Shown here: positions 17,211 to 25,339 of the stretch, in pieces
How positions within the stretch are numbered: the stretch's first letter is position 1
Layout of the letters: each line of letters begins with the position of its first letter
From: Phycisphaerales bacterium
GTDB lineage: Bacteria; Planctomycetota; Phycisphaerae; Phycisphaerales; UBA1924
Length of the DNA: 64,000 bases
Reading direction: 5' to 3'
Assembly: GCA_020849615.1 (NCBI GenBank)
Contig: JADLFW010000018.1
Location: 119,722-183,721, forward strand
Translations under genes and position numbers: made by a program
Notes under the pieces: model-generated
What the model was told of the DNA's origin: nothing
The model's input: the letters and a program-made list of their open reading frames with translations, nothing else
Database searches by the model: none

Positions 17211-19301
17211 TTATTCAGGCTTGGCCGGGCCCGTCAGCCCCGGGACGTGCTCCGCGCCGTAGCGGACCTGCGCGGAGGATTTCTTCAGGGCCTGGCCGAT
17301 GGGCTCGTAGCGGCCCCCGAGGTACTGCGAGAGGAACGCCTCGCTGACGGCGAAGAACGAGAGGTTGTTCTCCGGCCGGGCGAAGCCGTGGCCCTCATCG
17401 GGGTAGAGCACGTAGGTCACGGGGATGTTGCGGGTCTTGAGGGCATCCACGATCTGGTCGGCCTCGGCCTGCTTCACGCGCGGGTCGTTGGCGCCCTGGC
17501 CGATCAGCAGGGGCTTGGTGATCTTGTCGGCCTTGTTGAGCGGGGAGCGGGACTCGAGCAGCTTGCGCCCCTCGTCGGTGCGGTGGTCGCCCACCCGCGT
17601 CGTGAACATCTCGATCATCGGGGCCCAGTAGGGCGGGATGCTGTTGAGCAGCGTCACGAGGTTGGACGGGCCGACGATGTCGACGCCGCAGACGAACACA
17701 TCGGGCGTGAAGGTCAGGCCCACCAGCGTGGCGTAGCCGCCGTAGCTGCCGCCCATGATCGCGATGCGCCGGGGATCGGCGACCTTGTTCTTCACGGCCC
17801 AGTCGACCGCGTCGAGCAGGTCATCGTGCATCTTGCCGGCCCACTCCTTGTCGGCCGCGTTGATGAACGACTTGCCGAACCCGGTCGAGCCGCGGTAGTT
17901 GACGCTCAGCACCGCGTAGCCGCGGTTGGCCAGGAGCTGGTGCAGCCCGTTGTAGCCCCACGAGTCGCGGGCCCACGGGCCGCCGTGCACGAGCAGCACC
18001 ATCGGCAGGGGCGCCGAGGGACGCTTCACCACCCGCCCGTCGGGCGCGAGCGGCACCGTGAGGTAGCTCACCATGTCGAGGCCGTCGCGGGCCTTGATGA
18101 CCTCGGCCTCCATCGGCGCCAGCTTGTAACCCGCCAGCTTCTCGCGGTTGGTGAACAGGAACCGGGCCTTGCGCTCCGGGCCCGAGCGGTCGTACAGGTA
18201 ATACTTGACGGGCCCGTCATCCTTGATGACGGCGACCATCCACTTGCGGTCATCCAGCGTGCGCGACAGCACATCGACCTCGCCGCCCAGCTTGCCGAGG
18301 TACTCGAGGTCGGGCGCCACGGCGGGATCGACGACGGTCCACTCGTTCTTCAGGTAGTTGAAGCCGGCGGCCTGCACCACGCCCGTCACGGGGTCGGAGA
18401 GGGCATCGGCGAAGTCGGCCTTCTTGTTCTCGGCGATGACCTTGGTCGCCCCGGTCTGCGGGTCCATCGAGATCAGCGCCGAGGTGTCGCGGTCGCGGCT
18501 GTCGCGCATGTAGAAGGTCTTGCCGTCGCGCGTGAAGCCCAGCGGCCCGGTCGTGAGCATGTCCGCCGCGGCGATCTTCAGGGCCGGCTCCCACGAGACG
18601 CCGCCGTCCACGGCCCGGAGCATCTCGCCGCCGCCGTCGGGGGTCATGCGCAGGCCGAAGCGGACTTTCCAGTCCTCATCGGTCGTGAACCCCGCGAACC
18701 CGTCGGGGCACGTCAGCAGCGGCGTCAGCGTCCCCGTCGTGATGTCCACGATGTGCAGGTCGTGGTACATCGGGTTGCGGTTGTTCAGCCCGATCACGAT
18801 CTGGCCGGGCCTCTGCGGCGACAGCCCCTGCACCTGCGCCTGCACACCCGGGAACGGCGTCAGGTCCAGCGTCTTGCCGGTCCCCAGGTCCACGCTGTAC
18901 AGCCGCCAGTTCTCATCGCCCCCCTGGTCCTGCAGATAGATGATGTGCTGGTTCGTGTAGGCCCAGAAGTACTGGCGGATACCCCGGTTCTTGTCGCCGG
19001 TGACGGGCCGGGCCTTGGCCAGGTCCTCCACCGGCGCCACCCACACGTTGAGCACGCCATCCACCGCCGCCAGGAACGACAGCTGCCGCCCGTCGTGGCT
19101 CAACTGCGGCCCCGCGCGGTCGGGGTTCCCGAACAGGACCTCCCGCGGGATGAGCGCCACGCCGTCGGGCGTCGGGCTCGCCGGGCCGGCGGGCCTGGGT
19201 TCAGGATTGTTCTGGGGCTTGGGCTGGGGTGACTGGGCCAGGGCCGCCGAAGCAGCGACCGACAGGCACACCGCCACCCGCCACGAGATTCGTTCAAGCA
19301 C
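17211..19301 (-). CDS. Secreted S9-family serine peptidase (prolyl oligopeptidase-like)
   Basis: About 696 residues. Signal peptide (WRVAVCLSVAASAALAQ), an N-terminal beta-propeller region with TolB-like blades (AGPQLSHDGRQLSFLAAVDG), and a C-terminal alpha/beta-hydrolase domain. The catalytic residues are Ser519 in GGSYGGYA, Asp606 in GANDPRVK and His638 in DEGHGF, with the spacing typical of S9 enzymes. Predicted to cleave oligopeptides in the periplasm or outside the cell. The GTG at 19301 is preferred because GGAGA lies six bases upstream and it gives a normal short n-region; a GTG at 19331 is the alternative. Confidence 0.9.
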   Translation of the reverse strand: MLERISWRVAVCLSVAASAALAQSPQPKPQNNPEPRPAGPASPTPDGVALIPREVLFGNPDRAGPQLSHDGRQLSFLAAVDGVLNVWVAPVEDLAKARPVTGDKNRGIRQYFWAYTNQHIIYLQDQGGDENWRLYSVDLGTGKTLDLTPFPGVQAQVQGLSPQRPGQIVIGLNNRNPMYHDLHIVDITTGTLTPLLTCPDGFAGFTTDEDWKVRFGLRMTPDGGGEMLRAVDGGVSWEPALKIAAADMLTTGPLGFTRDGKTFYMRDSRDRDTSALISMDPQTGATKVIAENKKADFADALSDPVTGVVQAAGFNYLKNEWTVVDPAVAPDLEYLGKLGGEVDVLSRTLDDRKWMVAVIKDDGPVKYYLYDRSGPERKARFLFTNREKLAGYKLAPMEAEVIKARDGLDMVSYLTVPLAPDGRVVKRPSAPLPMVLLVHGGPWARDSWGYNGLHQLLANRGYAVLSVNYRGSTGFGKSFINAADKEWAGKMHDDLLDAVDWAVKNKVADPRRIAIMGGSYGGYATLVGLTFTPDVFVCGVDIVGPSNLVTLLNSIPPYWAPMIEMFTTRVGDHRTDEGRKLLESRSPLNKADKITKPLLIGQGANDPRVKQAEADQIVDALKTRNIPVTYVLYPDEGHGFARPENNLSFFAVSEAFLSQYLGGRYEPIGQALKKSSAQVRYGAEHVPGLTGPAKPE

Positions 19302-19450
19302 GTTGATTCTCCGTTTCACGAATTGAGGCACACGCGGTGGGCCGACGCTCGAGAGCGCGGGCCCGGCCGCCGGGGCTTGTACTTCCGCCCCCGGACGAGT
19401 GTTTCAAGCGTAGACCCGGCCCGCCGGGCCCGGCCCCGCGGGAGCGATCC

Positions 19451-19485
19451 AAAAACAGCGCCGCCCCCGGCGGTCGGGGGCGGCG
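19451..19485 (-). terminator. Intrinsic terminator after the first dockerin protein gene
   Basis: On the minus strand a 10-bp perfect stem (19485-19476 with 19468-19459) around a 7-base loop is followed closely by TGTTTTT (19457-19451). It lies just beyond the stop at 19507 and should end transcription of the dockerin pair. Confidence 0.8.
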
Positions 19486-19506
19486 TGCGAAGAGAGGCGG
19501 CGCGGC

Positions 19507-20778
19507 TCAGCAGCCCGCGTCGTACAGGTTCAGGAACTCGAGGTAGTCGGCGAAGTCCACCAGCCCGTCGCCGGTGAAGTCGACGGTGAGGTCACCCGCA
19601 TCGTAGAAGTTGAGGAACTCGAGGTAGTCCGCGAAATCGACCAGGCCATCGCCGTTGAGGTCGGCCCGGCACGGCGCGGCGAGGTGGACCAGGAACGTGA
19701 CATACTCGAAGGCGTCGACGTCGATGGCGATGCCCGTGATGGTGGAGCCGTCGGCGGAGACGGCGGTGAGCTCGACGACATCCATGCTCTCGGGCAGCGT
19801 GATCCCGATCGAGGCGAGGTAGTCGTTGTCCTTCATCAGGCCGCCCGCGGGCGTCCAGACGATCCCGTCGCGCGGGCCGCCCGGGCTCGTCGTATAGATG
19901 TTGGAGCCGACCGCGAGCTGCGCATCATCGGAGATCGATGTGAAATACGCCTGGCCCATCGTCAGGACGGTGCCGGGCAGGAACCCGACGAGCTGGGGCA
20001 CGTAGGTTGTCCCATCCCAGCGCCAGATCGCGGCGGCCCGGGTGGCAAGGACGGGGTCCATGGCGCCGCCCACCGCGACCGAGCCGTCGGCCGAGATCGA
20101 CTGCACGCCGCTGTGCCCCTCGATCGGATCGAGCGTGTGCTTGGTCAGCCCGCGCCAGATCGTGGGCTGCCACGGCCCGGTCGGGCGCTCCTCCCAGCCG
20201 CCCACGATCGAGCCGTCGAAGTTGGCGGCGTTGATGCGGGCGCTGCGGCCCGCGGTCTTGGGCAGGCCGATCATCCCGGTCGCCTCCGACCACTTCGACG
20301 GCCGGGCCCGGTCGGTGCTCCAGTAGAAGCCCACGACGGTCGAGCCGTCGCCCGAAAGGCCCCAGGCCGAGCCGTAGTCGCGGTCGATGATGCGGCCGTC
20401 GGGCGGCATGGGGGGCATCGTTTCCTGCCAGCCCGTCATCACATCCCAGATGCCCTGGGTCATGTTGAAGTCGGAGGAGAGGATGGAGGCCGAGATCCGG
20501 GAGCCGTCGTAGGAGATGTCGGGCGAGCCGGCGCCGATGCCCAGTTCGGGCACGGTGGCCCGGCCCAGACGCTCCACGCCGCCGAGCCGCGTCCAGCGGA
20601 ACGTCTCGTAGGAGCCATCGCCGACGACGTTGCCGGCGCCGGCAGAGCCGTTGGCGGAGAGGTCGGTGATGAGGAAGCCCGCGGGGAGGTACTCGACGGT
20701 GGCCTGGGCCGCGGCCATGGACGCGGGGAGGGAGGTGGCGAGGGACATGGTCAGCAGGGCAAGAGTCGCACGGTTCAT
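19507..20778 (-). CDS. GC-type dockerin-domain secreted protein, paralogue A
   Basis: 423 residues. Signal peptide (ALLTMSLATSLPASMAAAQ), then a repeat-rich region with extracellular-repeat/HAF-like blades (GVERLGRATVPELGIGAG, SWDV-type turns, GIVWTPAGGL). The C-terminus has two dockerin-like calcium repeats: DLNGDGLVDFADYLEFLN and DFTGDGLVDFADYLEFLN, ending YDAGC. Such domains are thought to anchor or sort proteins at the planctomycete surface; the function of the repeat region is unknown. ATG 20778 has AAGGTG five bases upstream. Closely related to the next gene upstream on this strand over its whole length. Confidence 0.85.
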   Translation of the reverse strand: MNRATLALLTMSLATSLPASMAAAQATVEYLPAGFLITDLSANGSAGAGNVVGDGSYETFRWTRLGGVERLGRATVPELGIGAGSPDISYDGSRISASILSSDFNMTQGIWDVMTGWQETMPPMPPDGRIIDRDYGSAWGLSGDGSTVVGFYWSTDRARPSKWSEATGMIGLPKTAGRSARINAANFDGSIVGGWEERPTGPWQPTIWRGLTKHTLDPIEGHSGVQSISADGSVAVGGAMDPVLATRAAAIWRWDGTTYVPQLVGFLPGTVLTMGQAYFTSISDDAQLAVGSNIYTTSPGGPRDGIVWTPAGGLMKDNDYLASIGITLPESMDVVELTAVSADGSTITGIAIDVDAFEYVTFLVHLAAPCRADLNGDGLVDFADYLEFLNFYDAGDLTVDFTGDGLVDFADYLEFLNLYDAGC

Positions 20779-20867
20779 GTATTCACCTTTCGCAGATGGG
20801 TGTTGGCGCGGCGTGGTCACCGGGCGGAGGCACTCACGCCCCGGGGACCGAAGAAGCGCCCGGAGGC

Positions 20868-22124
20868 TCAGCAGCCCGCGTCGTACAGGTTCAGGAACTC
20901 GAGGTAGTCGGCGAAGTCCACCAGCCCGTCGCCGTTGAAGTCGACGGTCAGGTCGCCCACGTCGTAGTAGTTGAGGAACTCCAGGTAGTCGGCGAAATCG
21001 ACCAGGCCATCGCCGTTTATGTCGGCCCGGCAGGCGGGCGGCAGGGTGATCAGGAAGGTCTGGTACTGGCCCGCGCTGTTGCGGCCGGTGCCGGCGATGG
21101 TCGAGCCATCGGGGGAGATGGCGTAGAAGTCGATGATGTCGAAGCCGTCGGGGATGGTCAGGCCCATCGAGGCCAGGAAGTCGGTGTCCTTGAGCAGGCC
21201 GGCGGAGGGAGTCCAGATGATGCCGTCGGTCGGCCCGCCCGGGCTCATCGTGTAGCGGTTGAAGCCCACGGCGATCTGGCCATCATCGGTGATGCTGTCG
21301 AGCGCGGCCATGCCCTGGGTCAGCACGGTGCCGGGGAGGAAACCAAGCCGCTGCACCTGGTAGGCCGAGCCATCCCAGCGCCAGATGGCCGCGCCGCGGG
21401 TGGCCTGGGCGGCGTCGTAGGTGTAGCCGACGATGACCGAGCCATCGGCGTTGACACTGTTGGCCTCATCGAAGGCCTCGGTGGGGGTGAGGCGGATCTT
21501 GGTGAGGCCGCGCCACGCGGTGGGCTGCCAGGCGCCGTCGGAGCGCTCTTCCCAGCCGACGACGACCGAGCCGTCGTAGCTGGAGGCGTTGACCCGGGCG
21601 TTGCGGCCCGCATCCTTGGGGAGCGCGATCATGCCGGTCGCGCTCGACCACTTGCTGGGCTGGGCCTTGCCGCCGCTCCAGAAAAAGCCGGTGACGACGC
21701 CGCCATCACCCGAGAGGCCCCACGCCGAGCCGTAGGACTGGTCGATCGGCTGCGCGCCGGGCGGCAGGGGCGGCATGGTTTCCTGCCAGCCTGTCATGAC
21801 ATCCCAGACGCCCTGCGTGAGGTAGCCATCGGTGCTGAGGATCGAGGCCGAGACCCGGGTCCCGTCGTAGGAGATGTCGGGCGTGCCCGCGCCGCGGCCG
21901 ATCACGGGGACGCTGGCCCGGCCCAGGCGCTCGACGCCGCCGACCGCGGTCCAGCGGAATGTTTCATAAGAGCCGTCGCCCGCCACGTTGCCGGCGGCGA
22001 CGCTTCCATCCCGCGACAAATCGCTGATGAGGTAGCCGGGCGGGAGAAAATCGATGGTGGCCTGCGCGGACGCGATGCCCGCGGCCGCGGAGAGGACCAT
22101 GAGAGAGAGGATCGTGCGCTGCAT
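20868..22124 (-). CDS. GC-type dockerin-domain secreted protein, paralogue B
   Basis: 418 residues, a tandem paralogue of the neighbouring gene with the same order: signal peptide (SLMVLSAAAGIASAQ), HAF-like repeats (SYDGTRVSASILSTDGYLTQ), then two dockerin repeats (DINGDGLVDFADYLEFLN; DFNGDGLVDFADYLEFLN) ending YDAGC. The gap to paralogue A is 89 bases on the same strand, so the two may be co-transcribed. The DNA of the last ~70 coding bases is identical to that of paralogue A, suggesting recent duplication or gene conversion there. Function beyond surface attachment is unknown. Confidence 0.85.
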   Translation of the reverse strand: MQRTILSLMVLSAAAGIASAQATIDFLPPGYLISDLSRDGSVAAGNVAGDGSYETFRWTAVGGVERLGRASVPVIGRGAGTPDISYDGTRVSASILSTDGYLTQGVWDVMTGWQETMPPLPPGAQPIDQSYGSAWGLSGDGGVVTGFFWSGGKAQPSKWSSATGMIALPKDAGRNARVNASSYDGSVVVGWEERSDGAWQPTAWRGLTKIRLTPTEAFDEANSVNADGSVIVGYTYDAAQATRGAAIWRWDGSAYQVQRLGFLPGTVLTQGMAALDSITDDGQIAVGFNRYTMSPGGPTDGIIWTPSAGLLKDTDFLASMGLTIPDGFDIIDFYAISPDGSTIAGTGRNSAGQYQTFLITLPPACRADINGDGLVDFADYLEFLNYYDVGDLTVDFNGDGLVDFADYLEFLNLYDAGC

Positions 22125-22159
22125 GGGGGATGCCCTTCTTCAGACGTGAAAGAACAAAT

Positions 22160-22192
22160 GGCCCGGGACGCCCCGAAAAGGCGTCCCGGGCC
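22160..22192 (-). terminator. Strong hairpin after the PEP-CTERM gene
   Basis: A 13-bp perfect inverted repeat (22160-22172 with 22180-22192) with a 7-base loop lies just past the stop of the PEP-CTERM gene on the minus strand. The following minus-strand sequence is ATTTGTTCTTT, a weak T tract, so termination is likely but may be partial, with some read-through into the dockerin genes. Confidence 0.65.
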
Positions 22193-22208
22193 TTGGAGAG
22201 AGCGGGGA

Positions 22209-22844
22209 TCAAGCGCGGCGACGACGGGCCAGGCCCGCGCCGAGGAACACCAGCGCGGCCGCGGAGGCCGGGGCCGGGACGGCGTTCCAGGAGAGGTCGT
22301 CGATGTAGGCCTCGGGGAAGAAGCCGAAGCCGAGCAGGCGGATCTCATCGAAGGTCGTGCCCGCGGAGGTGGTCACGTTGATCCAGGGGTTGCCGACGCC
22401 GCCGTAAGCCGGGTTGGTGATGAAGAAGTTGCCGACTTCAACACCGCCGCTCAGCGCGACCACAAGGGCGCCGCCGCCGAACGGGCCGCCCGGGCCGGAG
22501 CTGTCCCAGTAGCGGGTGGAGAACTCGGTCAGGTCCTGGTCCCACGTGATGAACGCGCCCCACGGGGCGTACGCCGAGTTCCCGGTGCCGAGCCAGCCGA
22601 AGCCGGGCTGGGAGGTCAGGTCAGCCACGGTCACGAATGGGTTGACGCCCGACTCGAGACGGGCGATGCCGTGGGCCGTCCACCCGGTGGCGGGGACCTG
22701 GCCGACCGGTCCGCCGGCCTCATCAAAGTTGAGGGTGTGGGAGTACGTCGGGGCGCTGGAGCCCTGCGTGATCGTGATCCCTGCCTGAGCCGTGGCGGCG
22801 AGCGCGAGGCCCGCGACCGGACCAACCAAAACCATCCGAGTCAT
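22209..22844 (-). CDS. PEP-CTERM-like exported protein
   Basis: 211 residues. The signal peptide (LVGPVAGLALAATAQA) is followed by a beta-rich domain containing Trp/Gly-rich strands (WTAHGIARLESGVNPF). The C-terminal sorting tail is NAVPAPASAAALVFLGAGLA followed by RRRR, the VPAP variant of the PEP-CTERM signal, expected to be processed by an exosortase. The ATG at 22844 has AAGGAG six bases upstream; the ATG at 22850 would have no spacing and is rejected. Transcription probably starts from the TTGACG/TACACT promoter in the divergent region. Substrate or ligand unknown. Confidence 0.82.
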   Translation of the reverse strand: MTRMVLVGPVAGLALAATAQAGITITQGSSAPTYSHTLNFDEAGGPVGQVPATGWTAHGIARLESGVNPFVTVADLTSQPGFGWLGTGNSAYAPWGAFITWDQDLTEFSTRYWDSSGPGGPFGGGALVVALSGGVEVGNFFITNPAYGGVGNPWINVTTSAGTTFDEIRLLGFGFFPEAYIDDLSWNAVPAPASAAALVFLGAGLARRRRA

Positions 22845-22925
22845 GTCCATCTCCTTCGTTCCTTGGTGTGCAACAGCCGGGCATGAGCCGCGGCGCGAGC
22901 GCGCCAAGGCGTCTTCCCGGCCAGC

Positions 22926-22953
22926 AGTGTAATCAAAGACAACGTCCCGTCAA
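22926..22953 (-). promoter_or_regulatory. Sigma70-like promoter for the PEP-CTERM gene
   Basis: On the minus strand, TTGACG (22953-22948) and TACACT (22931-22926) are 16 bases apart, about 80 bases before the ATG at 22844. It lies in a conspicuous AT-rich island. Confidence 0.5.
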
Positions 22954-22970
22954 GTGTCATTTTTGACGTT
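22941..22970. promoter_or_regulatory. Candidate operator: AACGTC/GACGTT inverted repeat
   Basis: AACGTC (22941-22946) and its inverse GACGTT (22965-22970) flank 18 bases that also contain TGTCA and TGACG half-sites. The repeat overlaps the minus-strand -35 box and lies upstream of the plus-strand promoter, so a bound regulator could act on both. No protein is known to bind it. Confidence 0.35.
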
Positions 22971-22986
22971 TTACTGGACAACTGGG

Positions 22987-23015
22987 TTGATGCCTCATTG
23001 GAAATCCTCTACAGT
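22987..23015 (+). promoter_or_regulatory. Sigma70-like promoter for the 421-aa protein
   Basis: TTGATG (22987-22992) and TACAGT (23010-23015) are separated by 17 bases, with the ATG 30 bases downstream at 23046. Spacing and position are good for a housekeeping promoter. Confidence 0.5.
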
Positions 23016-23045
23016 GCCCTCCGGATGCCTTGATCAGGAGCCTGC

Positions 23046-24311
23046 ATGGACAGCTCGGTTGTTCGATCCCCCGTTCGGGTACCGTACACGGCACCCCCCC
23101 GTGGTGAACGCGGCGCCAGCCTCGAAGATGTGATCACCGCGTTCCACCTGGCGCGGGCCGAGGTCGCGACGCTCTTCTCGGCGGCGGGGCTCGACCCGAC
23201 CAAGACGCGTGAGTCGGCGCGGGAGCTGGGGATCAACCGCGGCCTGGGGTGGCGGCTTTCACGGATGGTGCGGGAGTCGGACCCGTCGGTGGCGGCGAGC
23301 GATGTGCCGGGCAGCCAGAGCATGGCCCGGTTCTTCGAGGCCTGCCGCCAGCGCGGGGCGCCCGAGAACGCCATTGCGGCGGCGATCGCAGCGCTGGACC
23401 GTTTCGAGGCGGCGCTGAGTTCGTGTTCGGGCGACCGCAAAACGCTGGCGATGCTGATGGCCAACCGCCGGGACACGGGGGGGCGCACCGAGACCGACAA
23501 GGTGCGGCGGACGCTCTTTGAGGGGGCGTGCGGCGTGTGGGGTGTGCAAGCCCAAACGCGTTTCGTGACGGTGTTCGTCTTCCCGTCGCCCGATGATCCG
23601 GGCATGCTGGATGCCGGGCACGTGACGGGGTTTGTCGGCTTCCGCCGGCTGAGCGCCAAGCCCTGGCCGCTGAGCTATGAGGCGGTGCACAAGTCGTCGG
23701 GCGCGGTGGCGCCATTCATCAAGGAGCCCCTCGATCCCGTGGGGGCGGGAGAGGGCAAGCTCCAGCTGATGAAGCGCTACTGCAGCCCCCCCGACATGGA
23801 TGTGCAGGTCGTGATGGGCGGGGACTACAAGCGGTTCGAGCTGGCAGCGGGCCCGGTGGGCAATGAGGGGCTGACGACGTGCGTCTTCGGCACCCGGCTG
23901 CGCAGCCTGTACCCCCGGTACTCGGCGACGCCCGACACCGCCGGGTTCATGGTGCTGATGAGCACACCCGTCGAGCGGGTGCTCTTCGACATGTTCGTGC
24001 ACCGCGACCTGGGCGTCACCACGCCGCCGCGGGCCCAGCTGCTCGACCGGCTGGGCTTCCCCCATTCCAACGATGAGAGCCAGTTCGACCGCCAGTCGCT
24101 GCAGGTGCCAGAAGCGCCCGAACTTCTGCCCGACGGGCTGGCGGGCACTCTCTGCCCGTACATCCCGTGGTACTCGAAGCTGGTCGAGGATGTGACCGCT
24201 CGGGTGGGCCACTCCATCGACGAGTTCGTGGGTTCGCGGTTCGAGATGCGCTACCCGCCGATCTCGACAACGCTGAGCCGGCGATTCGACCTGAAGCCGG
24301 GCCCGGCGTGA
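23046..24311 (+). CDS. Uncharacterised 421-aa protein with possible N-terminal HTH
   Basis: I do not recognise this family. The N-terminal ~110 residues are helical; ESARELGINRGLGWRLSRMV (about 56-75) looks like a helix-turn-helix with a following recognition helix. The remaining ~300 residues are mixed alpha/beta without a familiar catalytic motif, and contain VQVVMGGDYKRFEL, FGTRLRSLYPRYS and a conserved-looking LCPYIPWYSKLVEDV near the end. No signal peptide or membrane helix. It is read divergently from a PEP-CTERM gene with a promoter island and inverted repeat between them, which fits an autoregulating DNA-binding protein, but that is inference. Confidence 0.75.
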   Translation: MDSSVVRSPVRVPYTAPPRGERGASLEDVITAFHLARAEVATLFSAAGLDPTKTRESARELGINRGLGWRLSRMVRESDPSVAASDVPGSQSMARFFEACRQRGAPENAIAAAIAALDRFEAALSSCSGDRKTLAMLMANRRDTGGRTETDKVRRTLFEGACGVWGVQAQTRFVTVFVFPSPDDPGMLDAGHVTGFVGFRRLSAKPWPLSYEAVHKSSGAVAPFIKEPLDPVGAGEGKLQLMKRYCSPPDMDVQVVMGGDYKRFELAAGPVGNEGLTTCVFGTRLRSLYPRYSATPDTAGFMVLMSTPVERVLFDMFVHRDLGVTTPPRAQLLDRLGFPHSNDESQFDRQSLQVPEAPELLPDGLAGTLCPYIPWYSKLVEDVTARVGHSIDEFVGSRFEMRYPPISTTLSRRFDLKPGPA

Positions 24312-24383
24312 GCGACGCCGCACGCCCGGCGCCGGCAACGCTGCGCGAGCGGGGTCGGCCCGTGCAGCGCATCAACGGCGGAA

Positions 24384-24467
24384 TGCCCAGGAGAGGATTT
24401 GAACCTCCATGCCCTTGCGGGCGCTACCACCTCAAGGTAGTGCGTCTGCCAATTTCGCCACCTGGGC
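24384..24467 (-). tRNA. tRNA-Leu(GAG)
   Basis: Class II tRNA on the minus strand. Acceptor stem GCCCAGG (24467-24461) pairs with CCTGGGC (24391-24385), with discriminator A at 24384. The anticodon stem CTACC/GGTAG encloses TTGAGGT, giving anticodon GAG. There is a long variable arm (GCCC-GCAA-GGGC) and a T arm with loop TTCAAAT on a GGAGG/CCTCT stem. The 3' CCA is not encoded. Confidence 0.95.
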
Positions 24468-24788
24468 TGGTGAACGGCGCTCCCGTGAACGCCGCTCGGC
24501 AGGGGGAAATATACCCGGCCCGAGGCGTGGGTCGAATGGCCCGGGCCTATGGTTTTCGCGATACGGATCGGAAAGCCCCGCCCGTTTGATGGGGGAACGT
24601 TGGCTCCCCGTGTGTCCGCCGGGCCGGGGCGGCCCGGATCGACGGGGCTTGCGGATCGGTTCGCAGGTCGATGGGTGGGTGCGGCCTGAGACCCGGAATC
24701 CGCTGAAAGTGGCATGCAGCGACGAATCGGCCGGGCCCGGGCGCATCCGAGATGCCGGGCCCGGCCTCCGCTTGATGGGATCACGCCG
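24468..24788. other. 321-base gene-free stretch holding the tRNA promoter
   Basis: This gap separates the divergent tRNA-Leu and the 160-aa protein. The half nearest the tRNA holds its probable promoter. I see no supported small ORF, hairpin terminator or repeat in the rest, and no convincing plus-strand promoter for the downstream gene. Confidence 0.5.
24508..24536 (-). promoter_or_regulatory. Probable promoter of tRNA-Leu
   Basis: On the minus strand TTCGAC (24536-24531) and TATATT (24513-24508) are 17 bases apart. The -10 box lies 41 bases before the tRNA 5' end. TATATT stands out in the GC-rich surroundings. Confidence 0.55.
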
Positions 24789-25271
24789 ATGACGACGACG
24801 ATCGGACAACTGGCCGGGCTGCTGGAGCGGGTGGCCGAGAAGGCCCGGGCCTCGGGTGTGTTCGGGAGCGTGGAGATCAAGGGTCAGCGCCTGGTGTGCG
24901 TGGCGAAGGCATCGGCCGAGCCCGCGGCCTACCGCGTCGAGGTCGATGGCGGCAAGCTGTGGGTCTCGCTGGTGATGGCGGACCGATGGCTGAGCGAATC
25001 GATCGAGTCGGACCTGATGCACACCGGGGACAAGCTCGAGGAGCTGCTGGAAGAGGAACTGGTCGACCAAGGGTACACGGGCGCGCCGCTGGGGTTCGAG
25101 CATTACCGGTCGGATGACAAGCTGTTCACGTTCCGCTCGGCGTTGCCGGTGGATGTGGCCCGGCCCGATCCCGCAGTGGATACCGACACCGTGACGCGGT
25201 GCCTGCTGGGGTACGAGGCGTGCTTCCGGAACCTCGGGGACATGAACGCGGGGGACAAGCCCGAGGGCTGA
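24789..25271 (+). CDS. Uncharacterised 160-aa cytoplasmic protein
   Basis: No signal peptide or membrane segment. The N-terminus is helical (TIGQLAGLLERVAEKARAS), followed by a beta sheet (VFGSVEIKGQRLVCVAKAS, YRVEVDGGKLWVSL) and a C-terminal helix (VTRCLLGYEACFRNLGD). The helix-sheet-helix order resembles small YbjN or secretion-chaperone-like folds, but I cannot assign it. ATG 24789 is preferred because the longer frame is Arg-rich and non-globular. Followed 68 bases later by the glycosyltransferase gene on the same strand, possibly in one transcript. Confidence 0.65.
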   Translation: MTTTIGQLAGLLERVAEKARASGVFGSVEIKGQRLVCVAKASAEPAAYRVEVDGGKLWVSLVMADRWLSESIESDLMHTGDKLEELLEEELVDQGYTGAPLGFEHYRSDDKLFTFRSALPVDVARPDPAVDTDTVTRCLLGYEACFRNLGDMNAGDKPEG

Positions 25272-25339
25272 TGAGGCGGGCCGAGGCGTGGACGCGGCCC
25301 GGGGCCGATCGGGCTCGTCGGCGCTATGGTGGGGGCGAT

